A stretch of 64,000 nucleotides of DNA from Phytohabitans flavus (GCF_011764545.1 NZ_AP022870.1:8128001-8192000); one strand, 5' to 3'. Positions 17,863 to 28,194 are shown, counted from the first letter of the stretch. Made by a program: numbers and translations. Notes: generated by a model not told the origin, from the sequence alone.

Positions 17863-18411
17863 ATGCGAATGACCATGGACGAGCTGACTCAGCTCCTGCG
17901 ACAGATCGAGCGGTCCGCGTTCCGGCTGGAGACACGCAGTGAGTACAACGCGCCCGGCGAGGCCGCACTGTTTCGCGCCTTCTTCGAAGGGAAGGCACTG
18001 CCTCCGCGAAACCCGGAAACCGATCCCTGGCTACGGATGACAGCCGACAGCGTCAACGCGGGACGAATCTGGCGCCGTGTACACGTCGTGCAGCGGCCCC
18101 TGTCGCGCTACTTACAGTTCGAGCTGATCGGATACCTGGGCAACCAGCTCGCCGGCGAGGACATCCGGATCGCCAGCCGCGACGACCAGCCCGGACCGCT
18201 CGACGAGCTCAACCTCGACTTCTGGATGCTCGACGACGGCACCGTCTTCGTCATGCACTACGACCAGGACAACCGACTCGTCGACATCGAACCCGCAACA
18301 ACAAACGCCGACGCCTTCCGCAAGCAGCGAGACCTGGCCCTGGCCCACTCCATTCCGCTCGCCGACTACCTGCCAACCGCCCGCGACGAGCTGCTTAGAT
18401 CCTCCTGGTGA
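17863..18411 (+). CDS. DUF6879-family protein
   Basis: About 182 residues from ATG 17863 (ATG 17875 is also possible). The sequence holds 'DELTQLLRQIERSAFRLETR', 'WRRVHVVQRPLSRYLQFEL', 'LDFWMLDDGTVFVMHYDQD' and the terminal 'LADYL', the usual order of the DUF6879 family. Its function is unknown, but in actinomycetes these genes normally stand beside an XRE-DUF5753 regulator and may act as its partner. Here that neighbour (18420-18981) is decayed, leaving this gene orphaned. Confidence 0.8.
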   Translation: MRMTMDELTQLLRQIERSAFRLETRSEYNAPGEAALFRAFFEGKALPPRNPETDPWLRMTADSVNAGRIWRRVHVVQRPLSRYLQFELIGYLGNQLAGEDIRIASRDDQPGPLDELNLDFWMLDDGTVFVMHYDQDNRLVDIEPATTNADAFRKQRDLALAHSIPLADYLPTARDELLRSSW

Positions 18412-18419
18412 CTGCCCCC

Positions 18420-18981
18420 GACCGCGCGAGCTAGCAACCCGACTGCGCGCAAGGCCGCCGGCCTGTCCGCCACGCAGCTTGCAGCCCAGCTCGGTTGGTC
18501 ACAGTCCAAAGTCTCCAAGATCGAGAATGGGCGTACCAAGCCAGGTCGCCGACGTCAACGCCTGGCTCGCCGCGGTCGACGCTCCCACTGGCCAGCGTCC
18601 CGAGCTGCTCGACATGTTCGTCGTCGCCGAGGCCGCCCTGCGCTTCCGTCCCGGCGATCCGAGCATGCTCGTCGTCCAGTACGACAAGATCCTCTCGACC
18701 TGCACACTCCCGCAATCGACCTTGCAATCCTCCCAATCGGGACGTCGTCCTCGACGCTCTACGCCACCCGTTCGTCATCTACAAACTCCCCGACGACACG
18801 GCCGCCGTCACGATCGAGACGTACACGCGCGAGCTGACACTGACAGACCAAGAGGAGGTCAGCTCATACGAACACGTGTACCGCACTCCAAGCCGATGCG
18901 CTCCAGGGTGGAGAAGCCCAGCGCTTCCTCGCGTCACTGCGCGATGAAGCCGCAGCTAACCTGCCCGCCCGTCCGTCATGA
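18420..18981 (+). pseudogene. XRE-DUF5753 regulator, decayed
   Basis: Short recognisable pieces lie in different frames: 'RELATRLRA', then the helix-turn-helix 'AGLSATQLAAQLGWSQSKVS' and 'KIENGRTKP' (18450-18540), then 'DVVLDALRHPFVIYKLPDD' with 'TYTRELTLTDQEEVSSYEHV' (about 18740-18880), then 'AQRFLASLRDEAAANLPARP' ending at 18981. Together they follow an XRE regulator with a C-terminal effector domain, but several shifts and internal losses make it non-functional. It is the likely former partner of the DUF6879 gene upstream. The 265 bases after it contain no gene I can support. Confidence 0.7.
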
Positions 18982-19246
18982 TCAATTAAGTCGGAACAAT
19001 GGTGAGGCAGAAACTGCTCAGACGGTTGTAGCCGCCCTCACCCGGAGCCGTGGGGCTCGCTGCGGCGGTACATGCTGGCTTTGCACCTTCTGATCAGCAG
19101 TTCCTCGCCGTGGCATCCGGTGACCGCCCAGCGTAGATCGTGGTGTCCACGAACCTGCCTGCTGTGGCCATGCCGTGCGCCGTGCGAGTGGTCGAGCCAG
19201 GCCAGGTGCGGTTCGATCCGGCGTGGGGTCGGTCATCCTTGGGCGC

Positions 19247-21337
19247 ATGGTTGATGCGGTCGAGCGTACTGCGGTCTGCTACCCGTTCGCGGAGCGCCTG
19301 GACCTGGTCGAGGAGCTGCACGGGCATCCGGTGGCCGATCCGTATCGGTGGCTGGAGGACATGGATCATCCGCGAACGGCCACTTGGTCGGCCGCGCAGG
19401 ACGAGTTTGTTCGAGGCTCACCGGGCGGCCTGGCCGGCGCGGGAGAATCTGCGTGGCAGGCTGGCGGAGCTGCTGTCGGTGGGCATGGTGTCCGCGGCGG
19501 TGTGGCGGGGCGGTCGCGGGTTCTTCCTACGCCGCCGCGGGGACCAGGAGCACGCGGTGCTGCTCGCCGTAGAGCCGGACGGCGCCGAGCGGGTGCTGGT
19601 GGATCCGATGGAGGTGGACCCGTCCGGCATGACCACGCTCGACTACTGGTGCCCGTCGCCGGACGGCACCCGGCTGGCGTACACGTGCTCGACCGGCGGC
19701 AACGAGGACTCCGAGCTGTGGGTGGTCGACGTCGCGTCCAATGCGCTGATCGAGGGGCCGATCGACCGGGTCCGCTTCTCCACGGTGGCGTGGCTGCCCG
19801 ACGGAGAGTCCTTCTATTACACCCGCTACCTCGGCCCGGGCTCGGTGGACGGCGACGACCCGCGGCTGCACCGGCGGGTGTACCTGCACCAGGTAGGCAG
19901 CGACCCGGCTGAGGATGTGCTGATCGCGGGGGAGGTGCGCTGCGTGGTCGGTACTTCTACGCAGACGTGTCGGCCGACGGGCGGTGGCTGGTGGTGACCG
20001 CGTCACAGGGCACCGACCCGCGTAACGACGTCTGGATCGCCGACCTGGCCGCCTCGCCGGCCGACGCGCCGGACCTGCGGGTGCTGCAGGAGGGCGTAGA
20101 CGCCGCCACCGCCCCGGTGTTCCGGAACGGACGGCTGTACGTGTGGACAAACCGGGATGCGCCACGTGGCCGGCTGTGCGTCGTCCCAACCGACGACTTC
20201 TCGTACTCGTCCTGGCAGGATCTGATCCCCGAGGACCCGGAGATCGTCCTGAGTGGCTTCGCGTTCCTGGACGGCGTCGAACTGGACCCGCCGACGCTAC
20301 TGGTCGCGCACACCCGGCACGCGGTTAGCGAGCTGGCTCTGCACGATCTGGGCAGCGGTGAACGTCGCGGCCCGGTGGCGCTGCCCGGTATGGGCAGCGT
20401 GGTCGAACTGCGGGATCGTCGCGACGGCGGCTGCGAGGTGTGGTTCACCTACACCGACTTCACCTCACCGGCCACGGTGTACCGCTTCGACGGCCGCGAT
20501 GGCGGCGTCACAGCGTGGGCCCGGCCGCCGGGCGCGGTCACCATGCCGGCGCTTGCCACGCGCCAGGTCGAGTACGTGTCGAAGGACGGCACGACAGTCC
20601 GGATGTTTCTTCTCTCTCGCGCCGACCTGCCCGCCGGCCCACACCCCACGGTGCTGTACGGCTACGGCGGCTTCAACGTCTCCCAGACGCCGTACTTCTC
20701 CGCGACCGCCGTCGCGTGGGTGGAGACCGGGGGCGTGTGGGCGGTGGCGAACTTGCGCGGCGGCGGCGAGGAGGGCGAGCAGTGGCACCGCGCCGGGATG
20801 CTGGCCAACAAGCAGAACGTGTTCGACGACTTCCACGCGGCCGCCGACTGGCTTGTCGACAACGCAGTCACCTCGCCGGAGCTGCTCTCAATCATGGGTG
20901 GCTCCAACGGTGGCCTGCTCGTCGGGGCGGCGCTGACGCAGCGGCCCGAGGCGTACGCGGCGGTGGTGTGCTCGGCGCCGCTGCTGGACATGGTGCGTTA
21001 CGAGCGGTTCGGCCTCGGTCCTACCTGGGCCGGCGAGTACGGCACCGTCGAGGACCCCGAGCAACTCGGGTGGCTGCTGGGCTATTCGCCCTATCACCAC
21101 GTCCGCGAGGGTGCCCCGTATCCGGCGGTCCTGTTCACCGTGTTCGACGGTGACACCCGGGTGGATCCGCTGCATGCCCGTAAGTCCGCCGCGGCCCTGC
21201 AACACACCAGCACCGGCAGCGGCGCGATCCTGCTGCGCCGCGAGCGCGACGTCGGGCATTCCGCCAGATCCGTCTCCCGCACCATCGCGCTCTATGCCGA
21301 CGAACTGGCGTTCCTGGCCGCAGCCACCCATCTCTAG
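19247..21337 (+). pseudogene. Prolyl oligopeptidase (S9A), two frameshifts
   Basis: From ATG 19247 the sequence reads 'HGHPVADPYRWLEDMDHP', the standard start of prolyl oligopeptidases. The frame moves near 19405 (one extra base before 'EAHRAAWPARENLRGRL') and again near 19935, before 'GRYFYADVSADGRWLV'. The last frame runs intact to 21337 through the beta-propeller and the alpha/beta-hydrolase domain. The catalytic Ser is in 'GGSNGG' (near 20899), the Asp in 'FDGDTRVDP' and the His in 'RDVGHSARS'. The family cleaves short peptides after proline in the cytoplasm or periplasm. With both shifts undone the protein would be about 697 residues, the normal length. Either it is a recent pseudogene or both indels are sequence errors. 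Confidence 0.85.
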
Positions 21338-21496
21338 CACCGCGGGGTTGTCACATTCGATCGGGCGTGGCGATAACCGGCAGGTGCGGGCCTTGACGCA
21401 GGACTCAGGTGGTGAGGTCGCATAGGGCCAGGCGGCAGCCCAACGACGCGAGCCTGATCGCCCGCACTGATTTGTTCGCAAGGCCTCCGACTTCAT

Positions 21497-21545
21497 CTAC
21501 CAACCGGGGTTCGTCAGACGTGGCGAACACTTCCCAATCTGACAG
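21497..21545 (+). repeat. Left arm of a 49-bp inverted repeat
   Basis: These 49 bases match the reverse complement of 23168-23216 at 47 positions. The arm begins CTACCAACCGGGGTT and ends TCTGACAG, and contains a TCTGACA heptamer and an inverted GTCAGAC. It overlaps the broken 3' end of the minus-strand gene at 21514-22139. Confidence 0.85.
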
Positions 21546-22139
21546 ACGTCTGACACGCGGATCTTCGAGGGCTCGGCGGCGGTGGACCGCCACGCGCAGC
21601 GACACAGGCTGGCGTGGGGGCGTTCTTGGCCGGGTCCACCGTCGCTCGTAGTCCTTCGAGGAAGCCGGTGAGGATTTCGGCGTCGGCGTCGACCGGGTCG
21701 CCGCGGTAGCCGGTGGCCAGTTTGTCCGGCCATCGCGAGCAGTGCCGGCATGGCCATGCTGACCGCCGCGATCACCCACTCGGGCCTGCCGTGGCGGGCG
21801 CGGCGGATCAGCTCCCGCCACATGGTGTCACGCACCGTGTAGGCCGACGGGTGTGCTATCAGCCGGTCCCGAAGTGCCGGCAACGGCACGGCACCCGCCG
21901 GCACTTCAAGATCAGGGCCGGCATCCTTCGGTGTGCCGGCACTGCCAGCCGGTGCGCGCGGCATTGTGCCGGCAGTGCCGGCGGGGAATGTGCCGGATGC
22001 GCCGGCGCCGGCGAGGATGGCGGCACAGTCGAGGGTCAGGGTCAGTCGTGCCCGGGTCGACGGTCAACGCCGCGAAGGCGCGGTCGGCGGCCTGCCGCGG
22101 TGAGGCCGGCCAATCGTCGAGGCGGTCGGACGCGCTCAT
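21514..22139 (-). pseudogene. Conserved actinobacterial protein of unknown function, frameshifted and 3'-truncated
   Basis: From ATG 22139 the protein reads 'MSASDRLDDWPASPRQAADR' and 'AFAALTVDPG'. A one-base shift follows, then 'LTLTLDCAAILAGAG', a low-complexity Gly/Thr/Ala/Pro stretch coded by repeated TGCCGGCA words, and 'PLPALRDRLIAHPSAYTVRD' with 'WVIAAVSMAMPALLAMAG'. Near 21735 a second shift leads to 'LATGYRGDPVDADAEILTGF' and 'LEGLRATVDP'. The reading then runs into the 49-bp repeat and stops at 21514. I recognise the pattern as a hypothetical protein recurrent in actinomycete chromosomes and integrative elements but cannot name a function. Two shifts and a lost C-terminus make it inactive. 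Confidence 0.6.
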
Positions 22140-23884
22140 GTCGAAGACTCCAAACACGGAAGGGCGCAGGGCAGGGTGCCGTGGACGCGGCGGCGAGGTG
22201 CGCCCAGTGCGCCACAGCCGTCTGACAAGGGTCTGACAGTGCAGGTCAGTGCCGGTTTTCGCACCCCCTTTGCCGCCGCCGGCCCGGTCTGACAAGACAT
22301 CGACTGTCAGCACTGAAAATCTGACAAGCCATCGACTGCCAGAAATGTTCTGGATCTGACAAACCAGCATTGACCTGCACTGTCAGGTCGCCGGGAGGCT
22401 AGGAACGCACCCGCGACCGCTCGGGCTTCGGGTCACCGTCGTCGGACCTAACCGGACCGCTTGGCCACCCGGGCGGGGTGATCGCAGATCTGGGAGGTGT
22501 CTGACAACGACGCCGTTGTCGGATCCATTGGCCGCCGTGAGCAGCTCGTGGCCATACCGATCGGCCCAGCTGCCACGCGTCCGTTGACACCGGCGGCACT
22601 GGCCACCGCGGCACCCGTTATGCTGCACCGCCGACCGGCTCGGCACTGCCGGCACACCGCCCCGGCGTACGGCGATGCCGTGATGCCGGCACCGTGGCAC
22701 AGCCGCCACCCGTCCTGTCGTTGCCCTGCTGCCGCAGTGCCGGTAGGGCTATCCGAGGCCCGGCTCGGCGAGTGTCGGGCCGGCATGCCGCGGTTGTACC
22801 GGCGCGCGGCGGCCGGCCGGCGCGGCTGTGCCGGCACGCTGCGGCATGTGTCAGCGCTTGAGTGCCGGACACGTAGCGTGACCGTCGATCGGTGCCCCGC
22901 GGTGGACTGGCGGAGCCTGATGACGGCGCGCTGGCGCACCTGCGCGGCGGCGCCGGGCGAGGATGCCGACGCCACGGAGGGCCGGCGCTGCGCAGCCGGG
23001 AACCGGCGCATCCGGCGCGCCAGCCGACAGTGATGTCACGCTCTGCTGCCGCCTGAATGGGGTTCAGCCCGTGACCTGCTCTGACAGGAGGGGACCGCCG
23101 CGCTGTCAGACACGCAACGTGTCTGACAGCGGGATTTGTTTGCGCAGGGGTTGTGTTTGTCAGATCGCTGTGAGATTGGGAAGTGTTCGCCACGTCTGAC
23201 AAACCCCGGTTGGTAGGTGCAGGCGTCATCGGCCGTCGATCGATGACCGGCGGCGCTCGCCGGCCGGGGGTGAGGCTCGGCCGGCACGGGTGGGCGTCCG
23301 ATGGCGCCACGGGCGGACGGCGGCGTACTCCCGGGCCGCTGACGGCGACTGGTCCGGACCGGTGGTGCTGGGTGCGATGTCCGTCGGCGTCGGGGGCGTT
23401 GAGGCCGGCGCGCCGGCCCTGGACGTGAGTGGCCAGCGGCGGTCGCTGTGCCGGCATTGCCGGCACGTATCCCCCGTGCCCGTCGGACGGCGTTAGGCCG
23501 CTGCAGTGCCAGCACATTGCGCCAGCGTCACATCGGGCGGCAGTGCCGCTGGCCAAGGGAACGCCGCGGCGCCGCGCCCGTTGTCGGCGCTGCGCCGCAG
23601 CTACCCGGCCGGTGCGGTGCCCGAGCATCCCCCGATTTCGCTGGTGCCGGATGGTGGCAGGTCGGGTCGGGTTGGGGTCGGTGCGGCCGTCAGTGCTGCG
23701 GTCCCTTTCCGGGTCAGTCTTCAGACTGACCCCGACACGGACCCGTCGCCTTCTGTCAATGCAGGCAAGGCGGCTGCGACAGATTCCCGTCCTGCTCAGA
23801 AAGACCTCTCGGGTCTTCTCCCACAGGGGGCCACATTTCCATGTCCACCCCCTGTTTCGTATCGACAGAATTGAGAGTCCTGCT
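22140..23884. other. Repeat-rich non-coding region, possible replication or control region of the element
   Basis: About 1.7 kb without a gene I can support. It contains many copies of the heptamer TCTGACA or its complement (21538, 21549, 22221, 22232, 22288, 22320, 22355, 22500, 23080, 23104, 23122, 23158, 23195). It also has a 32-base tandem pair at 22288-22311 and 22320-22342, and many TGCCGGCA-type palindromic words (about 22600-22860 and 23440-23520). Clusters of short direct and inverted repeats next to replication genes are typical of iteron origins or operator arrays. Two replication-relaxation genes begin directly downstream. Functional assignment is inference. Confidence 0.55.
23168..23216 (-). 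repeat. Right arm of a 49-bp inverted repeat
   Basis: Reverse complement of 21497-21545 with two differences. The arms lie about 1.6 kb apart and face each other, enclosing most of the TCTGACA cluster. A shorter, degenerate relative (GGGAGGTGTCTGACAAC) is visible near 22491-22507. Confidence 0.85.
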
Positions 23885-24778
23885 GTGCCTGACCATGTTC
23901 TGCGCGCGCAGTCCCTGCTGACCGCCCGCGACCATCTGCTGCTGGAATGGTTGTACGACCACGGCGTGCTGACCACGTTCCAGATCACCCACGCCCTGTT
24001 CCCGTCCCTGGACTTCGCCCAACGCCGCCTCACCCGCCTGACTGGCCTTAGTGTGGTGGACCGGTTCCGGCCGTTCAAACCTGACGGCGGCTCCTTCCCG
24101 TACCACTATGTGATCGACCAGTTGGGCGCGGAAGTCGTCGCCGCGCAACGCGACGAACCACCACCGCGGCCCGGCTACGGCCGGGCCCGCCGCCGGCGGT
24201 GGACGTCCGCCCGGACCATGGCGCACCGGCTCGGGGTCAACGGGTTCTTCACCGACCTGGCCGGCTATGCCCGCACCCATCCCGGCCATGCGCTGGTGCG
24301 GTGGTGGCCGGAGTCGCGATGCGCCCGGCCGGGCGCGTTCACCCGCCGCGACGACCCGACCGACCTCAAGGCCCGGCCGACACCGGTGCACCCCGACGGG
24401 CACGGCATCTGGCAGATCGGCGACCGGCAGGTGCCGTTCTTTCTGGAGTTCGACACCGGCACCGAGCCGATCACCGAGCTCGGCCGCAAGCTCGTCAGCT
24501 ACTGCACCCTGATGGTGCGGGGCGGGCCGGCTTGGCCGGTGCTGTTCTGGCTGCACGCCACCGACCGCGCCCTGCACCTGCACCAGGAAATCGCCGAACT
24601 GGACCTGCCCGACCTGCCGGTGGCCACCGGCACCCGCGACCACGCCACCGCGGCTGGGTTGGGCCCGGCCGGCCGGGTGTGGTGGCTGCACGGCCACCCC
24701 GGCCTGCTCACCCTGGCCGACCTCGCCACCGCCATCGCCCACCTGGAGGACGAAGGCGAAGACGCCGAAACCCGCTAG
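23885..24778 (+). CDS. Replication-relaxation family protein (first copy)
   Basis: About 297 residues from GTG 23885. The N-terminus is a winged-helix-like segment, 'LTARDHLLLEWLYDHGVLTT' and 'FQITHALFPSLDFAQRRLTR', followed by 'PYHYVIDQLGAEVVAAQ', 'HRLGVNGFFTDLAGYART' and 'VPFFLEFDTGTEP', the signature order of the replication-relaxation family (PF13814-like). Members are encoded on actinobacterial plasmids and integrative elements near rep, tra or int genes; their biochemical role is not established. The frame is open upstream to 23429 but that part is in the repeat region and has no protein character. It leads the element module together with the second copy. Confidence 0.82.
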   Translation: MPDHVLRAQSLLTARDHLLLEWLYDHGVLTTFQITHALFPSLDFAQRRLTRLTGLSVVDRFRPFKPDGGSFPYHYVIDQLGAEVVAAQRDEPPPRPGYGRARRRRWTSARTMAHRLGVNGFFTDLAGYARTHPGHALVRWWPESRCARPGAFTRRDDPTDLKARPTPVHPDGHGIWQIGDRQVPFFLEFDTGTEPITELGRKLVSYCTLMVRGGPAWPVLFWLHATDRALHLHQEIAELDLPDLPVATGTRDHATAAGLGPAGRVWWLHGHPGLLTLADLATAIAHLEDEGEDAETR

Positions 24779-24943
24779 CCCGCGCCCTAAAGCCCCAGCG
24801 CACCACACCTGCTGCCGCCGACCGCATCGTCGGGCGGCGGCAGTCCCTGTCCAGCGCCACCCCGTCTGGCGGCACCGACGCCGCCGGGCGGCACCCCATC
24901 CGCCGCGCTGCATGAGTGCGGTAGCTACCTGGAGGTACCGGTC

Positions 24944-25921
24944 GTGACGACCACCCACCCCAACCCGTTCACCGTCCCCTCGCCCAAACCCGTCCCCGCC
25001 GACCTGTTCCTCGAGGAGGTCGGGCGGACCACCGGCCGGGACCGCTGGGCGACCTTGATGATCGCCGAGCACCGCATCCTGACCACCGCCCAACTCACCG
25101 CGCTCGGCTTCCACCCCGACCCGGCCGGCACCGAACGCCGGCTGCGTATCCTTTCCCGCCGCGGCTGGCTGGCCCGCTTCTCGATCGGCCCCACTCGCAC
25201 CAACACCATCGAGACGGTGTGGTGCCTCGGACCGCTCGGCGCCGTCCTGGCCACACCACCGGCCGACCCGATCCCCAGCCCGGCCCGCACCTACCGGCAG
25301 CAGCAGCGCCTGTGGGCGCATCCGCACCTGGCCGAGCTGTGGGACGTCAACCAGTTCTTCGTCAACCTCGCCACCCACGCCCGCAGGAACGCCGAGACTG
25401 ATCTGCGGGCCTGGTGGTCACCACGCACCTGCCACGGCGTACTCACCCCCAGCCGCCACCCCGCCTGGCACGGCGAGTACATCCACCACCAGCAACGGCA
25501 CGGGTTCTGGCTCGAACCCGACCCCGGCGACACCCCCATCCCTACCCTGGCGAACCGGGTCCACCGCTACCCGCCCATCGCCGAACGCACCGGCCTGGCC
25601 ACCCTGCTGTACCGGGCAGCCGACCCGGACCGGGAAGCCGCCCTGCACAGGCAGCTGGCCCGGCTCAACCTGCACCAGCTGACCGTCGCCACCACCCACC
25701 CCGACGCCGGCCACCCCGCCGACACGGTGTGGCAGCCAGTCGGGGCAGGGCAGCGGGTGGCGTTGCACCAGTTACCGCACACAGAGCAGCTGGAGCACCC
25801 CAACGACGAGGCGCTGTTCCTCGACGCGGCGAACCTCGCCGAACACCCCATCCACGACCCGAACCGACCCGGTGACGAGTCCATCGTCGACGGCGGATAC
25901 AGCTACACCCGGCAGCCGTAA
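24944..25921 (+). CDS. Replication-relaxation-like protein (second, divergent copy)
   Basis: A protein of 325 residues starting at GTG 24944 with GGAGG eight bases upstream. The winged-helix start 'LMIAEHRILTTAQLTALGF' and 'RLRILSRRGWLARFSIGP' and the later 'HLAELWDVNQFFVNLATHAR' parallel the first copy in order and spacing, but the sequence is quite different. It is probably an ancient paralogue with a related role in the element. The 165 bases between the two genes hold no other gene. After it, 25922-26199 shows no supported feature. Confidence 0.75.
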   Translation: MTTTHPNPFTVPSPKPVPADLFLEEVGRTTGRDRWATLMIAEHRILTTAQLTALGFHPDPAGTERRLRILSRRGWLARFSIGPTRTNTIETVWCLGPLGAVLATPPADPIPSPARTYRQQQRLWAHPHLAELWDVNQFFVNLATHARRNAETDLRAWWSPRTCHGVLTPSRHPAWHGEYIHHQQRHGFWLEPDPGDTPIPTLANRVHRYPPIAERTGLATLLYRAADPDREAALHRQLARLNLHQLTVATTHPDAGHPADTVWQPVGAGQRVALHQLPHTEQLEHPNDEALFLDAANLAEHPIHDPNRPGDESIVDGGYSYTRQP

Positions 25922-26199
25922 CACCCACCGCTCGGGCCTGTCCGCCATCAAACGCGCACAGGCCCGACCGCGTGGACACAGCTCGCTGTGCCATACCGGA
26001 TTCCCGCCCTGCCGGCCGGCAGCAAAAGTGGACGAGACGGCCAGAGGCGCTCGTCGACCCTATCGGCCGCTGTGCCCCGCAGGCAGCACCTCGCATGTAC
26101 GACGGGCCGGAGCTGCGGGATCGGAGCCCGACGGCCACGCCTTCGACGGCCAATGCTGCTGAGACGACACCAACATCGCCCAAAGCACAAGGAGCCACG

Positions 26200-26478
26200 T
26201 TGAGTAACAACCGACGAAGCCGGACCAGCCGCCGCGCTCGTCCCGAACCGGGCGGCGAGGTGACCTGGACGCCGGAGGCGATCCGCGCCCTCGGCGCGTC
26301 CACCAACCTGCACACCGCTGCACAGATCTTCGGCCTCGCGATGAGCACCGCCTACCTACTGGCCAAACGCGGCCAGTTCCCCGTTCCAGTCATTCGCGCC
26401 GGCACCCAGTACCGGGTACCGGTCCAGCCCATCCTCGCCGCCCTACGCCTCGAACCCGGACCCGACCATCCTCCGTGA
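26200..26478 (+). CDS. xis: Small helix-turn-helix protein, probable excisionase
   Basis: Ninety-two residues from TTG 26200, which has AAGGAG five bases upstream; the longer frame to 25972 lacks such a site. The core 'STNLHTAAQIFGLAMSTAYL' and 'LAKRGQFPVPVIRAGTQYRV' is the MerR/Xis-like winged helix that binds att DNA and directs excision. It stands 171 bases before the tyrosine integrase on the same strand, the usual xis-int order in actinomycete integrative elements. An ordinary small regulator is the alternative. Confidence 0.78.
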   Translation: MSNNRRSRTSRRARPEPGGEVTWTPEAIRALGASTNLHTAAQIFGLAMSTAYLLAKRGQFPVPVIRAGTQYRVPVQPILAALRLEPGPDHPP

Positions 26479-26649
26479 TCGCCCCGGTTGCGTGCCGGCG
26501 CGCCGACCTACCGCCGCGGCGACCTGCACACCCGCACGCGTGGTGCGCCGCGACTTGATCGTCTCGGCGAGGCACGCGTGGATGTCAATCGACAAATCCG
26601 CTGCCCCCCGTGGGTAGCGCCAACCCCATGTTGAGCAGGAGAAAGCCCG

Positions 26650-28112
26650 ATGTCGGAAGGATCCATCTCCAAGCGCTGCGGCTGCCGCGACCCCGGCAGC
26701 GGCAAGCTGCTGGGCAACACCTGCCCGAAACTGCGCCGCCCCAACGGGACGTGGAGCCCTGACCACGGGCTGTGGCAGTACCAGCTTGAGCTTCCCGTTA
26801 CTGCTACCGGCGGGCGGCGGCAGCTACGCCGCGGCAGCTTCGACAGCTACCGCGCCGCCGCCGACGAACTCGACCACGCCCGGCAGCTACTCGCCCTCGC
26901 CGGCCGCGACCGCGACCGACGTCTTGAGGTCGCCGACCTGATGCAAGCCGCCGCCAAAGCCAGGCAGCCGCTGCCCGACCTGGACAGCATCCGGATACGG
27001 CTACGCGCCAACGCCGCCCTGACCGAAGCGCCGACCGTGGCCACCTACCTCACCGAATGGCTCACCGGCCTGACCATCGACGACAACACCCTGCGCGGGT
27101 ACGCGTCACACGTGCGCGTCCACCTCATCCCGCACCTCGGCGACATCCGCCTGGACAAGCTCAAGGCCCGCCACATCAAGGCTATGTTCACCGCGATCGA
27201 AGCCCGCAACAACGAGATCCGCGCCGCCAAGACCAGCGACGACCCGCAGATCCGGAACAGCGTGCGCGGTGTGCGACCGACCGGGCCGGCCACCCGCCAC
27301 GGCATTCGCGCCACCCTGCGCAAGGCCATCAACGACGCCCTCGCGGAGGAGCTCATCGCCGGGATCACGAACCCGGCCACCCTTGTCAAAACCCCGGCCG
27401 AGCGGACTAGGCCGATCGTGTGGGAGCCCGAACGCGTCGCCCGCTGGCAACAGACCGGTCAGGTTCCCGGCCCGGTCATGGTGTGGACCGACGAGCTGCT
27501 TGTCCAGTTCTTGGACTACGCCGCCGAACACGACCCGGATCTGCACCCGATGTACCACGTCATGGCCTACCGCGGACCACGCCGTGGCGAAGCCTGCGGC
27601 CTGCTCGACGCCGAGGTCCGCCTGGCCAAGAAAGAGGTGACGATCAACAACCAGATCGCCACCCACGGCCGGACCACGAAACAGAAACCCCGAAAAGCGA
27701 CGCCGGGAACCGGGACCTCGTCCTCGACGACGACACCGTCAAAGTCCTCACCGCCTACAAGGCCCGCCGCGCCGCCTGGAAACTCGCCGCCGGCGCCGAC
27801 TGGCCCGACACCGGACTGTTCTTCGTCCGCCCCGACGGCCGGGCATGGCATCCCAACCTGGTCACCCAACGCTTCCGCCGACTGCTCCGCAAAGCTGGGC
27901 TACCACCCATCCGGCCGCACGACCTGCGCCACGGCGCCGCCACCATGGCCCTCGACGCCGGCATCGACATCAAGGTCGTCTCCGAACAACTCGGCCATAG
28001 CACCACCACGCTCACCCTCGACACCTACACCAGCGTCGTCAAACGCCTCCACCACGAAGCCGCCAACGCCGTCGCCAACAAAATCAAACAACGGCGTGAC
28101 AAGACCGCCTGA
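26650..28112 (+). CDS. int: Tyrosine-type site-specific integrase, interrupted by one apparent frameshift
   Basis: From ATG 26650 (AGGAG upstream) the protein has an arm-binding start ('GSISKRCGCRDPGSGKLLG'), a SAM-like core-binding domain ('VATYLTEWLTGLTIDDNTLR' to 'LDKLKARHIKAMF') and the catalytic domain. The first Arg is in 'YRGPRRGEACGL' and the rest in 'HDLRHGAATMAL' (H, R), 'LGHSTTTLTLDTY' (H, Tyr). At the C4 run 27688-27691 one base appears missing; before it the frame ends in 'TTKQKP', after it continues as 'PKSDAGNRDLVLDDDTVKVL' to the stop at 28112. Corrected length is about 487 residues, normal for actinomycete integrative elements. Without the missing base the catalytic His-Arg-His-Tyr part is lost. 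Confidence 0.85.
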
Positions 28113-28163
28113 GACGCGTTGCGTCCGGAGCATGGCGCCACGCGAACGCGCAACGAACACAAC

Positions 28164-28194
28164 GGGCCCGTCCAGGACACACCTGGACGGGCCC
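28164..28194 (+). terminator. Strong hairpin after the integrase
   Basis: A perfect 13-bp stem, GGGCCCGTCCAGG (28164-28176) and its complement (28182-28194), with a five-base ACACA loop, followed by ATTTCGTGTT. It sits between the integrase stop and the convergent defence operon and probably stops transcription in one or both directions. Confidence 0.75.

Noticed and set aside
23756..25378. A 540-codon minus-strand frame over the replication-relaxation genes
   Set aside because: It runs antisense through both genes, with Gly/Arg/Val-rich shadow composition; the sense frames carry family signatures and ribosome sites.
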